Positions 25,052-33,865 of a DNA stretch of 64,000 nucleotides are shown in pieces. Each line of letters starts with the position of its first letter. Within the stretch, counting starts at the first letter, position 1. Origin of the DNA: Marinoscillum sp964351625 (GTDB taxonomy: Bacteria > Bacteroidota > Bacteroidia > Cytophagales > Cyclobacteriaceae); the NCBI GenBank assembly GCA_964351625.1, contig CAYGOV010000007.1:118763-182762 (forward strand), read 5' to 3'. Below the pieces are notes generated by a model that saw only the letters and a program-made list of their open reading frames with translations, did no database searches and was not told the DNA's origin. Both the position numbers and the translations under genes were made by a program.

Positions 25052-27523
25052 TTAGGATTTGGCTGGTTCTGGAAGTATAAAATTCATTGGATGCTTGGCT
25101 TTCTTGTCCAATAACGCAATTCCGATCACTTCTTGTACCGTACTCACAAAATGAATTGTCAAATTTTTGATATAATCTGGATTGATCTCTTCGATATCCT
25201 TTTTGTTTCGCTCACACATGATGATATCACGAATACCAGCACGCTTAGCTGCTAGTATTTTCTCTTTGATTCCTCCTACTGGCAACACTTTACCCCGAAG
25301 AGTAATTTCTCCAGTCATTGCCAATTTGTCTTTAATCAACCTTTGAGTGAAAACGGAAGCCAGAGCGGTCAACATAGTGATACCAGCTGATGGCCCATCT
25401 TTAGGAATAGCTCCAGCTGGCACATGCACATGCAGATCATAATGCTCGAATATTCTATAGTCGATATCTAGTAAATCAGCATTGGTTTTGAGGTATGAAA
25501 GAGCTGTTACCGCAGATTCCTTCATCACATCCCCGAGCTGTCCTGAAAGTGTAATCTTGCCTTTCCCTCTGCTCAAGCTTGCTTCGATGAACAATATGTC
25601 TCCACCAGCAGAAGTCCAAGCTAGTCCTGTAGCTACACCAGGTAGTGAATTATCCTCATAAGCTTCCTTGTCAAACACTTCAGAACCAAGTATTCTTCTA
25701 ACTTCATCAGTCGTGATTTTCTTCTCATAAGGCTCTTCCATCGCAATGGACTTGGCCACATTTCGAATCACTGAAGCAACTTTACGCTCAAGATTCCTTA
25801 CTCCCGATTCTCGTGTATAGTCGTTGATCAATTTGGCAATGGCTGTCTTATCGAATGTAATATCTTTTGTTTTCAAGCCATGCTCCTCACGCTGCTTAGG
25901 TATGAGATGCTTCTTAGCAATTTCCACTTTCTCTTCAAGCGTATACCCTGTGATGTCAATGATCTCCATACGATCACGCAATGGTGGCTGGATAGTGTCC
26001 AAAGAGTTGGCTGTAGCGATGAACAAGACTTTGGATAAGTCATAGTCCACTTCTAAATAATTGTCTTTGAAAGTGCTGTTCTGCTCCGGATCAAGCACCT
26101 CTAAAAGTGCAGAGGATGGATCACCTCTAAAGTCAGAACTTACTTTGTCAATCTCATCAAGGATGAAAACTGGATTAGAACTTTTCGCCTTTTTAAGGTT
26201 CTGAATGATCTTTCCTGGCATTGCGCCAATGTACGTTTTTCTATGTCCACGAATCTCAGCTTCATCATGTACTCCACCTAGAGACATTCTTACATATTTC
26301 CGTCCGAGCGCATCTGCAATAGATTTTCCCAAAGAAGTCTTACCTACTCCTGGAGGGCCATAAAGGCAAAGAATAGGTCCTTTAAGGTCGTTTTTCAACT
26401 TTCTCACAGCGAGGTACTCGAGTATTCGCTCCTTCACTTTGTCCAAGCCAAAGTGATCACGATCCAATACTTCTTTCGCAAATTTCAAATCGTAATTATC
26501 CTCTGTGCCTTCATCCCATGGCAACTCCACTAGCAATTCGGCATAGTTCATCGCTACTGGATATTCTGCAGAAGCAGGATTCATTCGGCCAATTTTATCT
26601 AGTTCTTTAAGGAAATGCTGCTTGACTTCATCAGACCATTTCTTATCCTTCGCTTTAGCTCTAAGTGCATTGATTTCCTGATCAGGACCATCTTGACCTA
26701 GCTCGTCTTGAAGCACTTTCATTTGCTGACGCAAATAATAATCACGCTGTTGCTGATCAATATCCGAATGCACTTTACTAGCTATCTCATGTTTAAGCTC
26801 TAGCATCTGTATATCTTTCAGCATATACTTCAATAGCAATTCAGCCCTGAGCTTGGGATCATGAGTCTCGAGAAGTTTTTGCTTATCACCGACTTCAGAG
26901 TTTATATTTGAAGAAAGGAAATGAGTAAGAAAAGTATAGCTCTGAATATTCTCTAGAGCGACTTGCGCCTCTTTGGGAATCTCAGGATTGAGTTTTAAAA
27001 CCTTATAAGCCGCCTCCTTCAGAGATGCTGTAATCGCTGCTATCTCTTCTTTGGTGATATTTTCTTCTTCTTTTAGTACTTTATAGGTAGCTCTGATAAA
27101 CGGCTCATCTTTTACTAATTCGCCCAACTCAAAACGCTGCTGACCTTGGATAATGATGGTGGTATTACCATCGGGCAAGACGAGCATTTTCAGGATTTTA
27201 GCCACTGTGCCAATCTGATGCAAATCTCCAAATGACGGCTCCTCCTTTGTGGTATTCTTTTGAGCAATCACCCCAATAATCCGATCGCCCTTATAGGCCT
27301 TTTTTACCAGCCTTATAGATTTTGTACGTCCTACTGTAATTGGTAAAACCACACCAGGGAAAAGCACGGTGTTTTTAATAGGAAGGATGGGTAAATCAGT
27401 CGGAAGTTGGTCTTTGGAAATAGTAGAACCTTCTTCATCCGCAACAAGCTCAATAACCTCACCGGAACCATCTTCAAGTAGTTCATTCATAAGTAAGGGA
27501 CTCAAATATTTATCTTCAAACAT
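25052..27523 (-). CDS. lon: Endopeptidase La (Lon protease)
   Basis: ATP-dependent cytoplasmic protease for misfolded and regulatory proteins. The 823-residue protein has the N-terminal LAN domain (LPILPIKNTVLFPGVVLPI), a coiled middle part with YYLRQQMKVLQDELG, Walker A GPPGVGKTS (~386-394), Walker B and sensor motifs, and the C-terminal peptidase domain with catalytic Ser at ~711 (KDGPSAGIT) and Lys at ~754 (GGIKEKILAAKRAG). First gene of lon-porQ-hslU. ATG 27523; divergent from the OmpA/PD40 gene. No CIRCE or other heat-shock operator is seen upstream. Confidence 0.98.
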   Translation of the reverse strand: MFEDKYLSPLLMNELLEDGSGEVIELVADEEGSTISKDQLPTDLPILPIKNTVLFPGVVLPITVGRTKSIRLVKKAYKGDRIIGVIAQKNTTKEEPSFGDLHQIGTVAKILKMLVLPDGNTTIIIQGQQRFELGELVKDEPFIRATYKVLKEEENITKEEIAAITASLKEAAYKVLKLNPEIPKEAQVALENIQSYTFLTHFLSSNINSEVGDKQKLLETHDPKLRAELLLKYMLKDIQMLELKHEIASKVHSDIDQQQRDYYLRQQMKVLQDELGQDGPDQEINALRAKAKDKKWSDEVKQHFLKELDKIGRMNPASAEYPVAMNYAELLVELPWDEGTEDNYDLKFAKEVLDRDHFGLDKVKERILEYLAVRKLKNDLKGPILCLYGPPGVGKTSLGKSIADALGRKYVRMSLGGVHDEAEIRGHRKTYIGAMPGKIIQNLKKAKSSNPVFILDEIDKVSSDFRGDPSSALLEVLDPEQNSTFKDNYLEVDYDLSKVLFIATANSLDTIQPPLRDRMEIIDITGYTLEEKVEIAKKHLIPKQREEHGLKTKDITFDKTAIAKLINDYTRESGVRNLERKVASVIRNVAKSIAMEEPYEKKITTDEVRRILGSEVFDKEAYEDNSLPGVATGLAWTSAGGDILFIEASLSRGKGKITLSGQLGDVMKESAVTALSYLKTNADLLDIDYRIFEHYDLHVHVPAGAIPKDGPSAGITMLTALASVFTQRLIKDKLAMTGEITLRGKVLPVGGIKEKILAAKRAGIRDIIMCERNKKDIEEINPDYIKNLTIHFVSTVQEVIGIALLDKKAKHPMNFILPEPAKS

Positions 27524-27680
27524 AGAATTAATGTCAATGTGTCAGCCAGAATGATCACAATTCACTCCAGTGCAATGGTGGCACTTGAAGTCAATAGCTA
27601 TGCCAAATTAGCTACTGTGCCACAAATGGTATTATCTTTAAACTTATTTGTTTGATTGTCTGTCGAAAAGACATGCTTTT

Positions 27681-29669
27681 ATGATTGGAGCAAAAATCCG
27701 TCTACTTTTCCTTATTTCGATATCAGTCATTTCTCCGTATCTGTTGGGTGCACAAAACATTTCTGCAAAGAAGATAACCACGGACTCCTTGCCTTCCAAT
27801 ATATTAATGAATGATTATCATTTTAAGTATATCAACAAGCGTCCTGTCTACTATGACGCAGATGCCTTAAAGCGAATTGAAAAATTAGATAAAGAAGAAG
27901 ACTGGAGTGGGCTTTACAAGGCGCTTAAAAACTATGTAGACAATTTTGGGATTCAAAACTTCTACAAAGACACAAAACTCATTTGGCGTCTAGCCAAGTT
28001 GACGGAATTTTTTGGGGGTGCAGAGGAAGCTAAAAGTCTTTATAGACTAGCACTAAGACACCATCACAACGGAATCAATCTAAAGGAAATAGAACTTTAT
28101 TACGATTCGCTCAATACCCAAGCGGCTGGTCAATATGTGCCTTTAGATTATTACTATGAATTGGTAGAGTATAGAAAATTGATTGACACCCTGCGCCCGC
28201 CACGAGGCGTTTTGCTCAATATGGGCAAAGAGATCAATAGTTCAAAGGCTGACTATGCGCCATCTCTTAATGTGCAAAACAACGTGCTCATATTCACTTC
28301 GCAGCGAAATGATCTTGATATCACCATTCGTCGCACATTCAACGAAGACCTTTTTTACAGTTTGAAAGATGATTATGGCACTTGGTCTCAAGCCAAGCCT
28401 TTCAAAGAAATTAATTCAAGGTATAAAGAAGGGTCAGCTATCCTTTCACGCGATGGAGTGACACTATATTTCTCACGCTGTGATTGCCTTGACTGCTTTG
28501 GTGATTGTGACTTATTTTCTGCCAAACTTCAAAATGACAGTACATGGGGCGAAGTGAAAAACCTTGGTACCAACGTAAATAGTTTGAGTTGGGACTCACA
28601 TCCTTCACTTTCTCATTCCGAGGATACGCTCTTTTTTGCTTCAGATCGATTGGGTGGTTTTGGCCTATCAGACATTTACTTTACTACTAAAAACAGAGAT
28701 GGATCATGGTCTTCCGCACAAAACATGGGACCAATCATCAATTCAAGAAGTAATGATGTGAGTCCTTTTTATCACCCAGTTTATGATATCCTCTACTTCG
28801 GATCGAATGGTCAACTTTATAATTTTGGAGAATATGACATTTTCAAATCCAGCAACGTCAATGAAAGTTGGAGCGAGCCTTACAATATTGGACCCCTAGT
28901 AAATGGCCGGGGAAGTGAATATTACTTCACGATTGACTCAAAGTCTGAACTACTTTTTTATGCACGCTCGATTTCAAGAGATCTGAATCAGCAGGATATA
29001 TACTCATTTCCATTGCCAATGGAAGCACAGCCTCTCGCGACCACACGAGTAACAGGAACGCTCACGGATTCATTGACTGGAAAGGCATTTAAGGGAATTG
29101 TGTCTATTATCGATTTGGATCAGGGAGTAGAAGTCGCTCCAAAATACTTGAAAGAGGACGGTAGTTTTGAATTTAACTTGATCGACCAAAGAAATTATCT
29201 TCTTGTGATACAAGGAGATGATTTCTTCCGAATTGAAAATACTTTCTTCTTGGACGGTCCGCGTCAGTTAAATACTGTCACAGAGCCATTGGCAAGCCGT
29301 GTGAAATTCGAATCAATCGAATTTGACAATGGTAAAGCGGAATTGAAAAAAGAGATGTACTCCGATCTAAACAAGATCGTGAATTTTCTTTACGACAATC
29401 CAGATTTCAAATTGCGAATAGCTGGGCATACTGACTCCTTTGGATCTGATGAAGTAAACCTCCGTCTTTCAAGATCTCGTGCTAGCGTAATTCGTGATTA
29501 TATGGTGGATTTTGCTGGTATATCACCATTACGGGTGGATTGGGAAGGCTACGGTAGCTCTAGGCCTATCGTGACGGAAGTAGATGAAGCCACAAAGTCC
29601 ATTAACAGAAGGGTAGAATTTGAGATCTACCGTCCAGCGCCTGATGTGCCAATTGATGCTACGGAATAG
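27681..29669 (+). CDS. OmpA-family protein with PD40 (TolB-like) repeats
   Basis: A 662-residue envelope protein. ATG 27681 is chosen over an upstream TTG because it gives a proper signal peptide (IRLLFLISISVISPYLLGAQ). Residues ~40-150 are helical (TPR-like). Residues ~180-440 carry PD40/WD40-like beta-propeller repeats (LIFTSQRNDLDI, LYFSRCDCLDCFGDCD, LFFASDRLGGFGLSDIYF, ILYFGSNGQLYNFGEYDIF). A carboxypeptidase-regulatory-like segment precedes the C-terminal OmpA peptidoglycan-binding domain (~543-650; IAGHTDSFGSDEVNLRLSRS, NRRVEFEIY). The same layout is found in PorE-type and related T9SS-linked proteins; whether this one is PorE cannot be decided. It anchors the outer membrane to murein. 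Confidence 0.9.
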   Translation: MIGAKIRLLFLISISVISPYLLGAQNISAKKITTDSLPSNILMNDYHFKYINKRPVYYDADALKRIEKLDKEEDWSGLYKALKNYVDNFGIQNFYKDTKLIWRLAKLTEFFGGAEEAKSLYRLALRHHHNGINLKEIELYYDSLNTQAAGQYVPLDYYYELVEYRKLIDTLRPPRGVLLNMGKEINSSKADYAPSLNVQNNVLIFTSQRNDLDITIRRTFNEDLFYSLKDDYGTWSQAKPFKEINSRYKEGSAILSRDGVTLYFSRCDCLDCFGDCDLFSAKLQNDSTWGEVKNLGTNVNSLSWDSHPSLSHSEDTLFFASDRLGGFGLSDIYFTTKNRDGSWSSAQNMGPIINSRSNDVSPFYHPVYDILYFGSNGQLYNFGEYDIFKSSNVNESWSEPYNIGPLVNGRGSEYYFTIDSKSELLFYARSISRDLNQQDIYSFPLPMEAQPLATTRVTGTLTDSLTGKAFKGIVSIIDLDQGVEVAPKYLKEDGSFEFNLIDQRNYLLVIQGDDFFRIENTFFLDGPRQLNTVTEPLASRVKFESIEFDNGKAELKKEMYSDLNKIVNFLYDNPDFKLRIAGHTDSFGSDEVNLRLSRSRASVIRDYMVDFAGISPLRVDWEGYGSSRPIVTEVDEATKSINRRVEFEIYRPAPDVPIDATE

Positions 29670-29690
29670 GAATTTTGAATTCCCATTCCG
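29662..29690. terminator. Hairpin between convergent OmpA/PD40 and rseP genes
   Basis: CGGAATAGGAATT (29662-29674) pairs with AATTCCCATTCCG (29678-29690), 12 of 13 positions, loop TTG. It contains the OmpA gene's stop codon. No T-run follows on either strand, so it may be a Rho-assisted or processing hairpin. Confidence 0.45.
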
Positions 29691-29716
29691 ATCAAACTTA
29701 ATCTAGCGACTAAGTC

Positions 29717-31024
29717 TTAAAACAACTTGTAAACATCGTTGAAGATGGCGTAGCTCATTAATCCGAGCAAAAGCACCATTCCTACCTTTTGGGAATTCTC
29801 AAGGAATTTGTCACTTGGTTTACGACCAGTTACTATCTCCCAAGTCAAGAAAACCACGTGACCACCATCTAGAGCCGGAATAGGCAAAAGATTCATGAAT
29901 GCTAGGACCATAGAAATGAGTCCGGTGATTCTCCAGAAGTTGGACCAATCCCATACTCCACCAAAAAATTGTGCAATTCCAATAGGACCTGACAATGATT
30001 TGGATGGAGAAACATCTCCAGAGAACATTTTACCAAATGCTTTCACATTGTAGAATACGACATTAAACGCTTGAGCAGTTCCATTAACAACGGCCTCTCC
30101 AAAAGTGTAGTCTCTATGTGAATAGTTCAATTCGCTAATTACTGCAAATCCTACAGTGGCATCTTCTGTCACATCTAAACTCAGATCAAGGGAGGCACCA
30201 TTTCTCATGATGGTTGCTATGATTGTTTGATCTCGAAGAGTATCAAGGCCATTTTTGAATTCATCAAAATACTCCACAACCACACCATTTAAGGCAGTAA
30301 TTCTATCCCCATCCTTTAAGCCACCCTTTTCCGCAGGACTATCTGCTTTGATTTCCCCAACAGAAAAACGTTCTCTTGGTCTAAAAAAAGCTGCTTTCTT
30401 ATCAGAAAACTTATCGATGAAATCGTTAGGAATGGTAATCGTTAATTGCTCTCCATCACGCTCAACAGTGTAATAACCATCAGTTCCCAACAATACATCT
30501 GGACTTCTCAGATCACTAAATGTCTCGTAATCTCGTCCATTGACATTTAGGATTCTATCTCCAGTTTGGAGGCCTAGTTGTAACCCAAGATCATAAGCAA
30601 CAATGCCATTTTGATTCAAATTTTCCTTTGAGATGAAATCTTCACCGTTTGAAAAAACGAGAATGACGAAAATCACCACCCCAGTTATGACATTGACGAT
30701 AATACCGCCAAGCATTACGATCAATCTCTGCCAAGCTGGCTTGGCTCTGAATTCCCAAGGTTCTGGCTCTTCGCTGAGCGTTTTAGTATCTAGAGATTCA
30801 TCGATCATTCCAGATATTTTCACAAATCCACCTAAAGGAATTGCTCCGATGCTATACTCAGTCTCACCAAACTGCTTTCCCCAAATCTTTGGTGGAAACC
30901 CAATTGAATATTTCTCTACGCGCATTCCAAAAGCCTTTGCTGCAAGCAAATGACCTAATTCATGCAATCCTACCAAAATTGATAACCCCAGCAAAAGCTG
31001 GCCCGTCATTATTAATCCTTCCAT
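29717..31024 (-). CDS. rseP: RseP-type site-2 (M50) intramembrane protease
   Basis: A 435-residue intramembrane zinc protease. HELGH at residues 21-25 lies in the first membrane helix, and the third ligand motif LDGGH is near the C-terminus (LLPIPALDGGHVVFL). Between them are two PDZ domains (~140-210 and ~215-300). It cuts membrane-spanning anti-sigma factors and clears signal peptides. Its ATG directly follows the dxr stop, the classical dxr-rseP order. The anti-sigma-like protein at 7585-8214 is a possible substrate. A second ATG (MTGQLLLG) five residues in could be the start. Confidence 0.95.
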   Translation of the reverse strand: MEGLIMTGQLLLGLSILVGLHELGHLLAAKAFGMRVEKYSIGFPPKIWGKQFGETEYSIGAIPLGGFVKISGMIDESLDTKTLSEEPEPWEFRAKPAWQRLIVMLGGIIVNVITGVVIFVILVFSNGEDFISKENLNQNGIVAYDLGLQLGLQTGDRILNVNGRDYETFSDLRSPDVLLGTDGYYTVERDGEQLTITIPNDFIDKFSDKKAAFFRPRERFSVGEIKADSPAEKGGLKDGDRITALNGVVVEYFDEFKNGLDTLRDQTIIATIMRNGASLDLSLDVTEDATVGFAVISELNYSHRDYTFGEAVVNGTAQAFNVVFYNVKAFGKMFSGDVSPSKSLSGPIGIAQFFGGVWDWSNFWRITGLISMVLAFMNLLPIPALDGGHVVFLTWEIVTGRKPSDKFLENSQKVGMVLLLGLMSYAIFNDVYKLF

Positions 31025-32185
31025 CTATTTGAGTAACTCTAGTGCTTTAATTCGTGTTTCTTGATCTGTTTTAATATAATCTTCCAGTGCTGGTTCTTTG
31101 ATAAAATCCATCTTTTGGAGGCAATTCCCGATAAGGTCTGACATTTCCAAAAATCCTATTCGATCCTTTAGGAACGCATCAACTGCAATTTCGTTCGCGG
31201 CATTCAATACACATGGGCTATTACCACCCTTGTTCATTGCCTCATAAGCGAGTGCTAAGTTACGGAATGTCTCTGTGTCAGGTTGTTCAAATGTGAGGTT
31301 CGGGTAATTCAAAAAATCAAACCTTGGGTAATCAACCTTCAGTCTATCAGGGTATCCAAGTGCATATTGAATTGGCAAGCGCATATCTGGCAATCCCAGT
31401 TGGGCTTTTATTGAACCATCTTCAAACTGAACCAAACTGTGAACAATGCTTTGTGGATGAACTACTACTTCTATCTGATTTTTCTCAACACCAAAGAGCC
31501 ATTTAGCTTCTATCACTTCCAATCCTTTGTTCATCATGGAGGCAGAATCAATGGTGATTTTTGCTCCCATCTCCCAATTCGGGTGTTTTAATGCTTGTTG
31601 CTTAGTAATAGCAATTAATTCGTCCCTTTTTTTGCCTCGAAATGGCCCACCGGAAGCGGTCAGAATAATTTTTTCTATTGGGTTTCCATATTCCCCAACT
31701 AGGCATTGAAAAATTGCCGAATGCTCTGAATCCACTGGTAAAATCTGGCTTTTATATTCCCCAAGTAGTTTAGTGATTAGCTGACCAGCTACTACGAGTG
31801 TTTCCTTATTGGCAAGCGCAATGGTCTTTCCTGCTTTTATCGCGTTGATTGTAGGTATCAAACCTGCATATCCCACCATGGCAGTCAATACCACATCTAC
31901 ACTTTCCATTGTCACCACATCAGCGATGGCTGTGCCACCACAATACACCTTGATGTCATGTGAGTCGAGTGCTTCAAAAACCTGATCATAAAGTGACTCC
32001 TCCCCAATTACAACCGTATTGGGCTTATACTTCAAGGCTTGCGCTATGAGCAACTGAGCATTACTACCTGCGGTAAGTACTTCTATCGTGAATTTTTCGG
32101 GATGTGCATCTACCACTTCAAGGGTCTGAGTACCAATGGAGCCTGTGGAGCCCAGTATTGCTAATCCTTTTTTATTTTCTTCCAT
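31025..32185 (-). CDS. dxr: 1-deoxy-D-xylulose-5-phosphate reductoisomerase
   Basis: Converts DXP to 2-C-methyl-D-erythritol 4-phosphate with NADPH and a divalent metal, the second step of the MEP isoprenoid pathway. The 386-residue length is normal. Dinucleotide-binding GSTGSIG lies at 12-18; ANKETLVVAG, PVDSEHSA (metal ligands) and SGGPFRG are intact, as is the substrate-binding MNKGLEVIEA. It overlaps the GH3 gene stop by one base and abuts rseP, so the three genes form one operon. Confidence 0.97.
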   Translation of the reverse strand: MEENKKGLAILGSTGSIGTQTLEVVDAHPEKFTIEVLTAGSNAQLLIAQALKYKPNTVVIGEESLYDQVFEALDSHDIKVYCGGTAIADVVTMESVDVVLTAMVGYAGLIPTINAIKAGKTIALANKETLVVAGQLITKLLGEYKSQILPVDSEHSAIFQCLVGEYGNPIEKIILTASGGPFRGKKRDELIAITKQQALKHPNWEMGAKITIDSASMMNKGLEVIEAKWLFGVEKNQIEVVVHPQSIVHSLVQFEDGSIKAQLGLPDMRLPIQYALGYPDRLKVDYPRFDFLNYPNLTFEQPDTETFRNLALAYEAMNKGGNSPCVLNAANEIAVDAFLKDRIGFLEMSDLIGNCLQKMDFIKEPALEDYIKTDQETRIKALELLK

Positions 32186-33681
32186 TAGGCCTTCAATGAT
32201 TGCATACTATCCGCAATCTTTCGATCATTCGACAATCTGGGCAATTTGTTTTGACCGCCCAGTTTACCTATTGATTTCATATAATTGATAAAAGCATTTG
32301 ATTGAAGAGGGATGATTTTGAGTGGCCTCAAAACTGCACCTGCGATCAAATCGTCGTAATAACTATTCTTCTTACGAAGCTGCAAATCTAGTTGTTTTTC
32401 AAATGCAATGATGTCCTTGGGCATACTTGCAAACTCTATGTACCATTCGTGCAATGGAAGACCCTCTGCAGGAGCGACATTTGGTGCCACAGTGAATTCT
32501 ACCAACTCTACTTCAGGAAATTCTTCGCAAGTTTTTTTCATGGCTTGTTCTACCTCTTCCCCAATGACATGCTCGCCAAATGCGGAAATGAAATGCTTTA
32601 TCCTACCAGTAACAATAATTCTATATGGATCCTTGCTCACAAACTTTATGGTATCTCCAATGGAATACCCCCAAAGTCCAGCATTACTATTAATGATGAC
32701 CGCATAGTTGATCCCCACCTGCACATCTCGCAACGTCAATCGGATGGGCTTTTCATCAAAAAAAGTATCAACAGGAATGAATTCGAAGAAAATTCCACAG
32801 TTGGCTAACAAGAGCAAACCTTCTTCTGCCTGAGAATCTTGATATGCTATGAAGCCTTCTGAAGCCGGATAGGTCTCTATCGATGGAACCACTTTACCAA
32901 TACTATCAAACAACTTAGCTCGATATGGCTCGAAATTCACACCACCGTAGACAAACAAATTGAAATTTGGAAAAATGTCCTTAATCGGTCTTCCTGTTTT
33001 CTTTTTTAACCTGTCAAAGTACATCTGTACCCAAGGTGGAATCCCAGAGATCAATGACATATCTTGATTATAGGTTTCCTCTACGATCTTATCAACTTTT
33101 GACTCCCAATCTTCCATACAATTGGTATCGTAGCTAGGCATTTGATTGGTTCGCAGATAGCCAGGAACATGATGATTGACGATACCAGAAAGCCTTCCAG
33201 TGTTGATGCCTGCCTTCTTTTCAAGTACTGGAGATCCCGATAGGAAAATTAATTTCCCATCCAGAAAATTGCCATTACCACTTTCGTGAACGTAAGAAAG
33301 CAATGCGTTTCTGGCAGAATTAATATGATTTGGAAGAGATTCTTTCGTTATCGGTATGTATTTGGTACCGCTAGTAGTACCCGATGTTTTGGCAAAATAA
33401 GCAGGCTTACCCGGCCAAAGCACATCCTGCTCACCTGCAACTACACGTTTCACATAGGGGAAAAGTGCTTCGTAATCTTTAACAGGAACTTTTGATTTGA
33501 AGTCTTCATAATCGCGAATTGACCCAAAATCATGTTCTCTCCCAAAAACTGTCGAACCAGCTTTGGTGACCAGTGAATGAAGTGTTTGTTCTTGATAACG
33601 TGGCGCCTGTAAAGACCATTCTTTTGTCTGCTTAGCTATATATGCTGCAAATGGCTTGCTCAGCGCGGATCTAATGCCCAT
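32185..33681 (-). CDS. GH3 auxin-responsive promoter family protein
   Basis: A 498-residue member of the GH3 family, related to plant enzymes that adenylate acids and join them to amino acids. The ATP-binding P-loop-like motif FAKTSGTTSGTKYIPIT is at ~107-123; VYGGVNFEP, YPASEGFIAYQDS and the C-terminal GRIKHFISAFGEHVIGEEV are typical of the family. Bacterial GH3 proteins are common in Cytophagales and have no settled substrate. It heads an operon with dxr and rseP, overlapping dxr by one base, which hints at a lipid or isoprenoid link but does not prove it. Confidence 0.9.
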   Translation of the reverse strand: MGIRSALSKPFAAYIAKQTKEWSLQAPRYQEQTLHSLVTKAGSTVFGREHDFGSIRDYEDFKSKVPVKDYEALFPYVKRVVAGEQDVLWPGKPAYFAKTSGTTSGTKYIPITKESLPNHINSARNALLSYVHESGNGNFLDGKLIFLSGSPVLEKKAGINTGRLSGIVNHHVPGYLRTNQMPSYDTNCMEDWESKVDKIVEETYNQDMSLISGIPPWVQMYFDRLKKKTGRPIKDIFPNFNLFVYGGVNFEPYRAKLFDSIGKVVPSIETYPASEGFIAYQDSQAEEGLLLLANCGIFFEFIPVDTFFDEKPIRLTLRDVQVGINYAVIINSNAGLWGYSIGDTIKFVSKDPYRIIVTGRIKHFISAFGEHVIGEEVEQAMKKTCEEFPEVELVEFTVAPNVAPAEGLPLHEWYIEFASMPKDIIAFEKQLDLQLRKKNSYYDDLIAGAVLRPLKIIPLQSNAFINYMKSIGKLGGQNKLPRLSNDRKIADSMQSLKA

Positions 33682-33865
33682 TGTGATTGATTAATGTTCG
33701 CCAAAGTAAAAGAAAGGCAATTCGAATTCCTATAAATCGTAGCTCTGATTCGAATAATATAAAAGTAGCTTCTCAATCTTCTGAAAGCATTTTTTAGGTT
33801 TTTTAACACAACCTTTTTTCGTCAGTTTCATTTAATACATGGAATCAAATTAAACAGCTGTCATC

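Noticed and set aside
27578..27623. GTGGCAC/GTGCCAC inverted repeat between lon and the OmpA gene as heat-shock operator
   Set aside because: Seven-base arms with a 32-base spacer do not match CIRCE (N9 spacer) or any operator known to me; chance occurrence is plausible.
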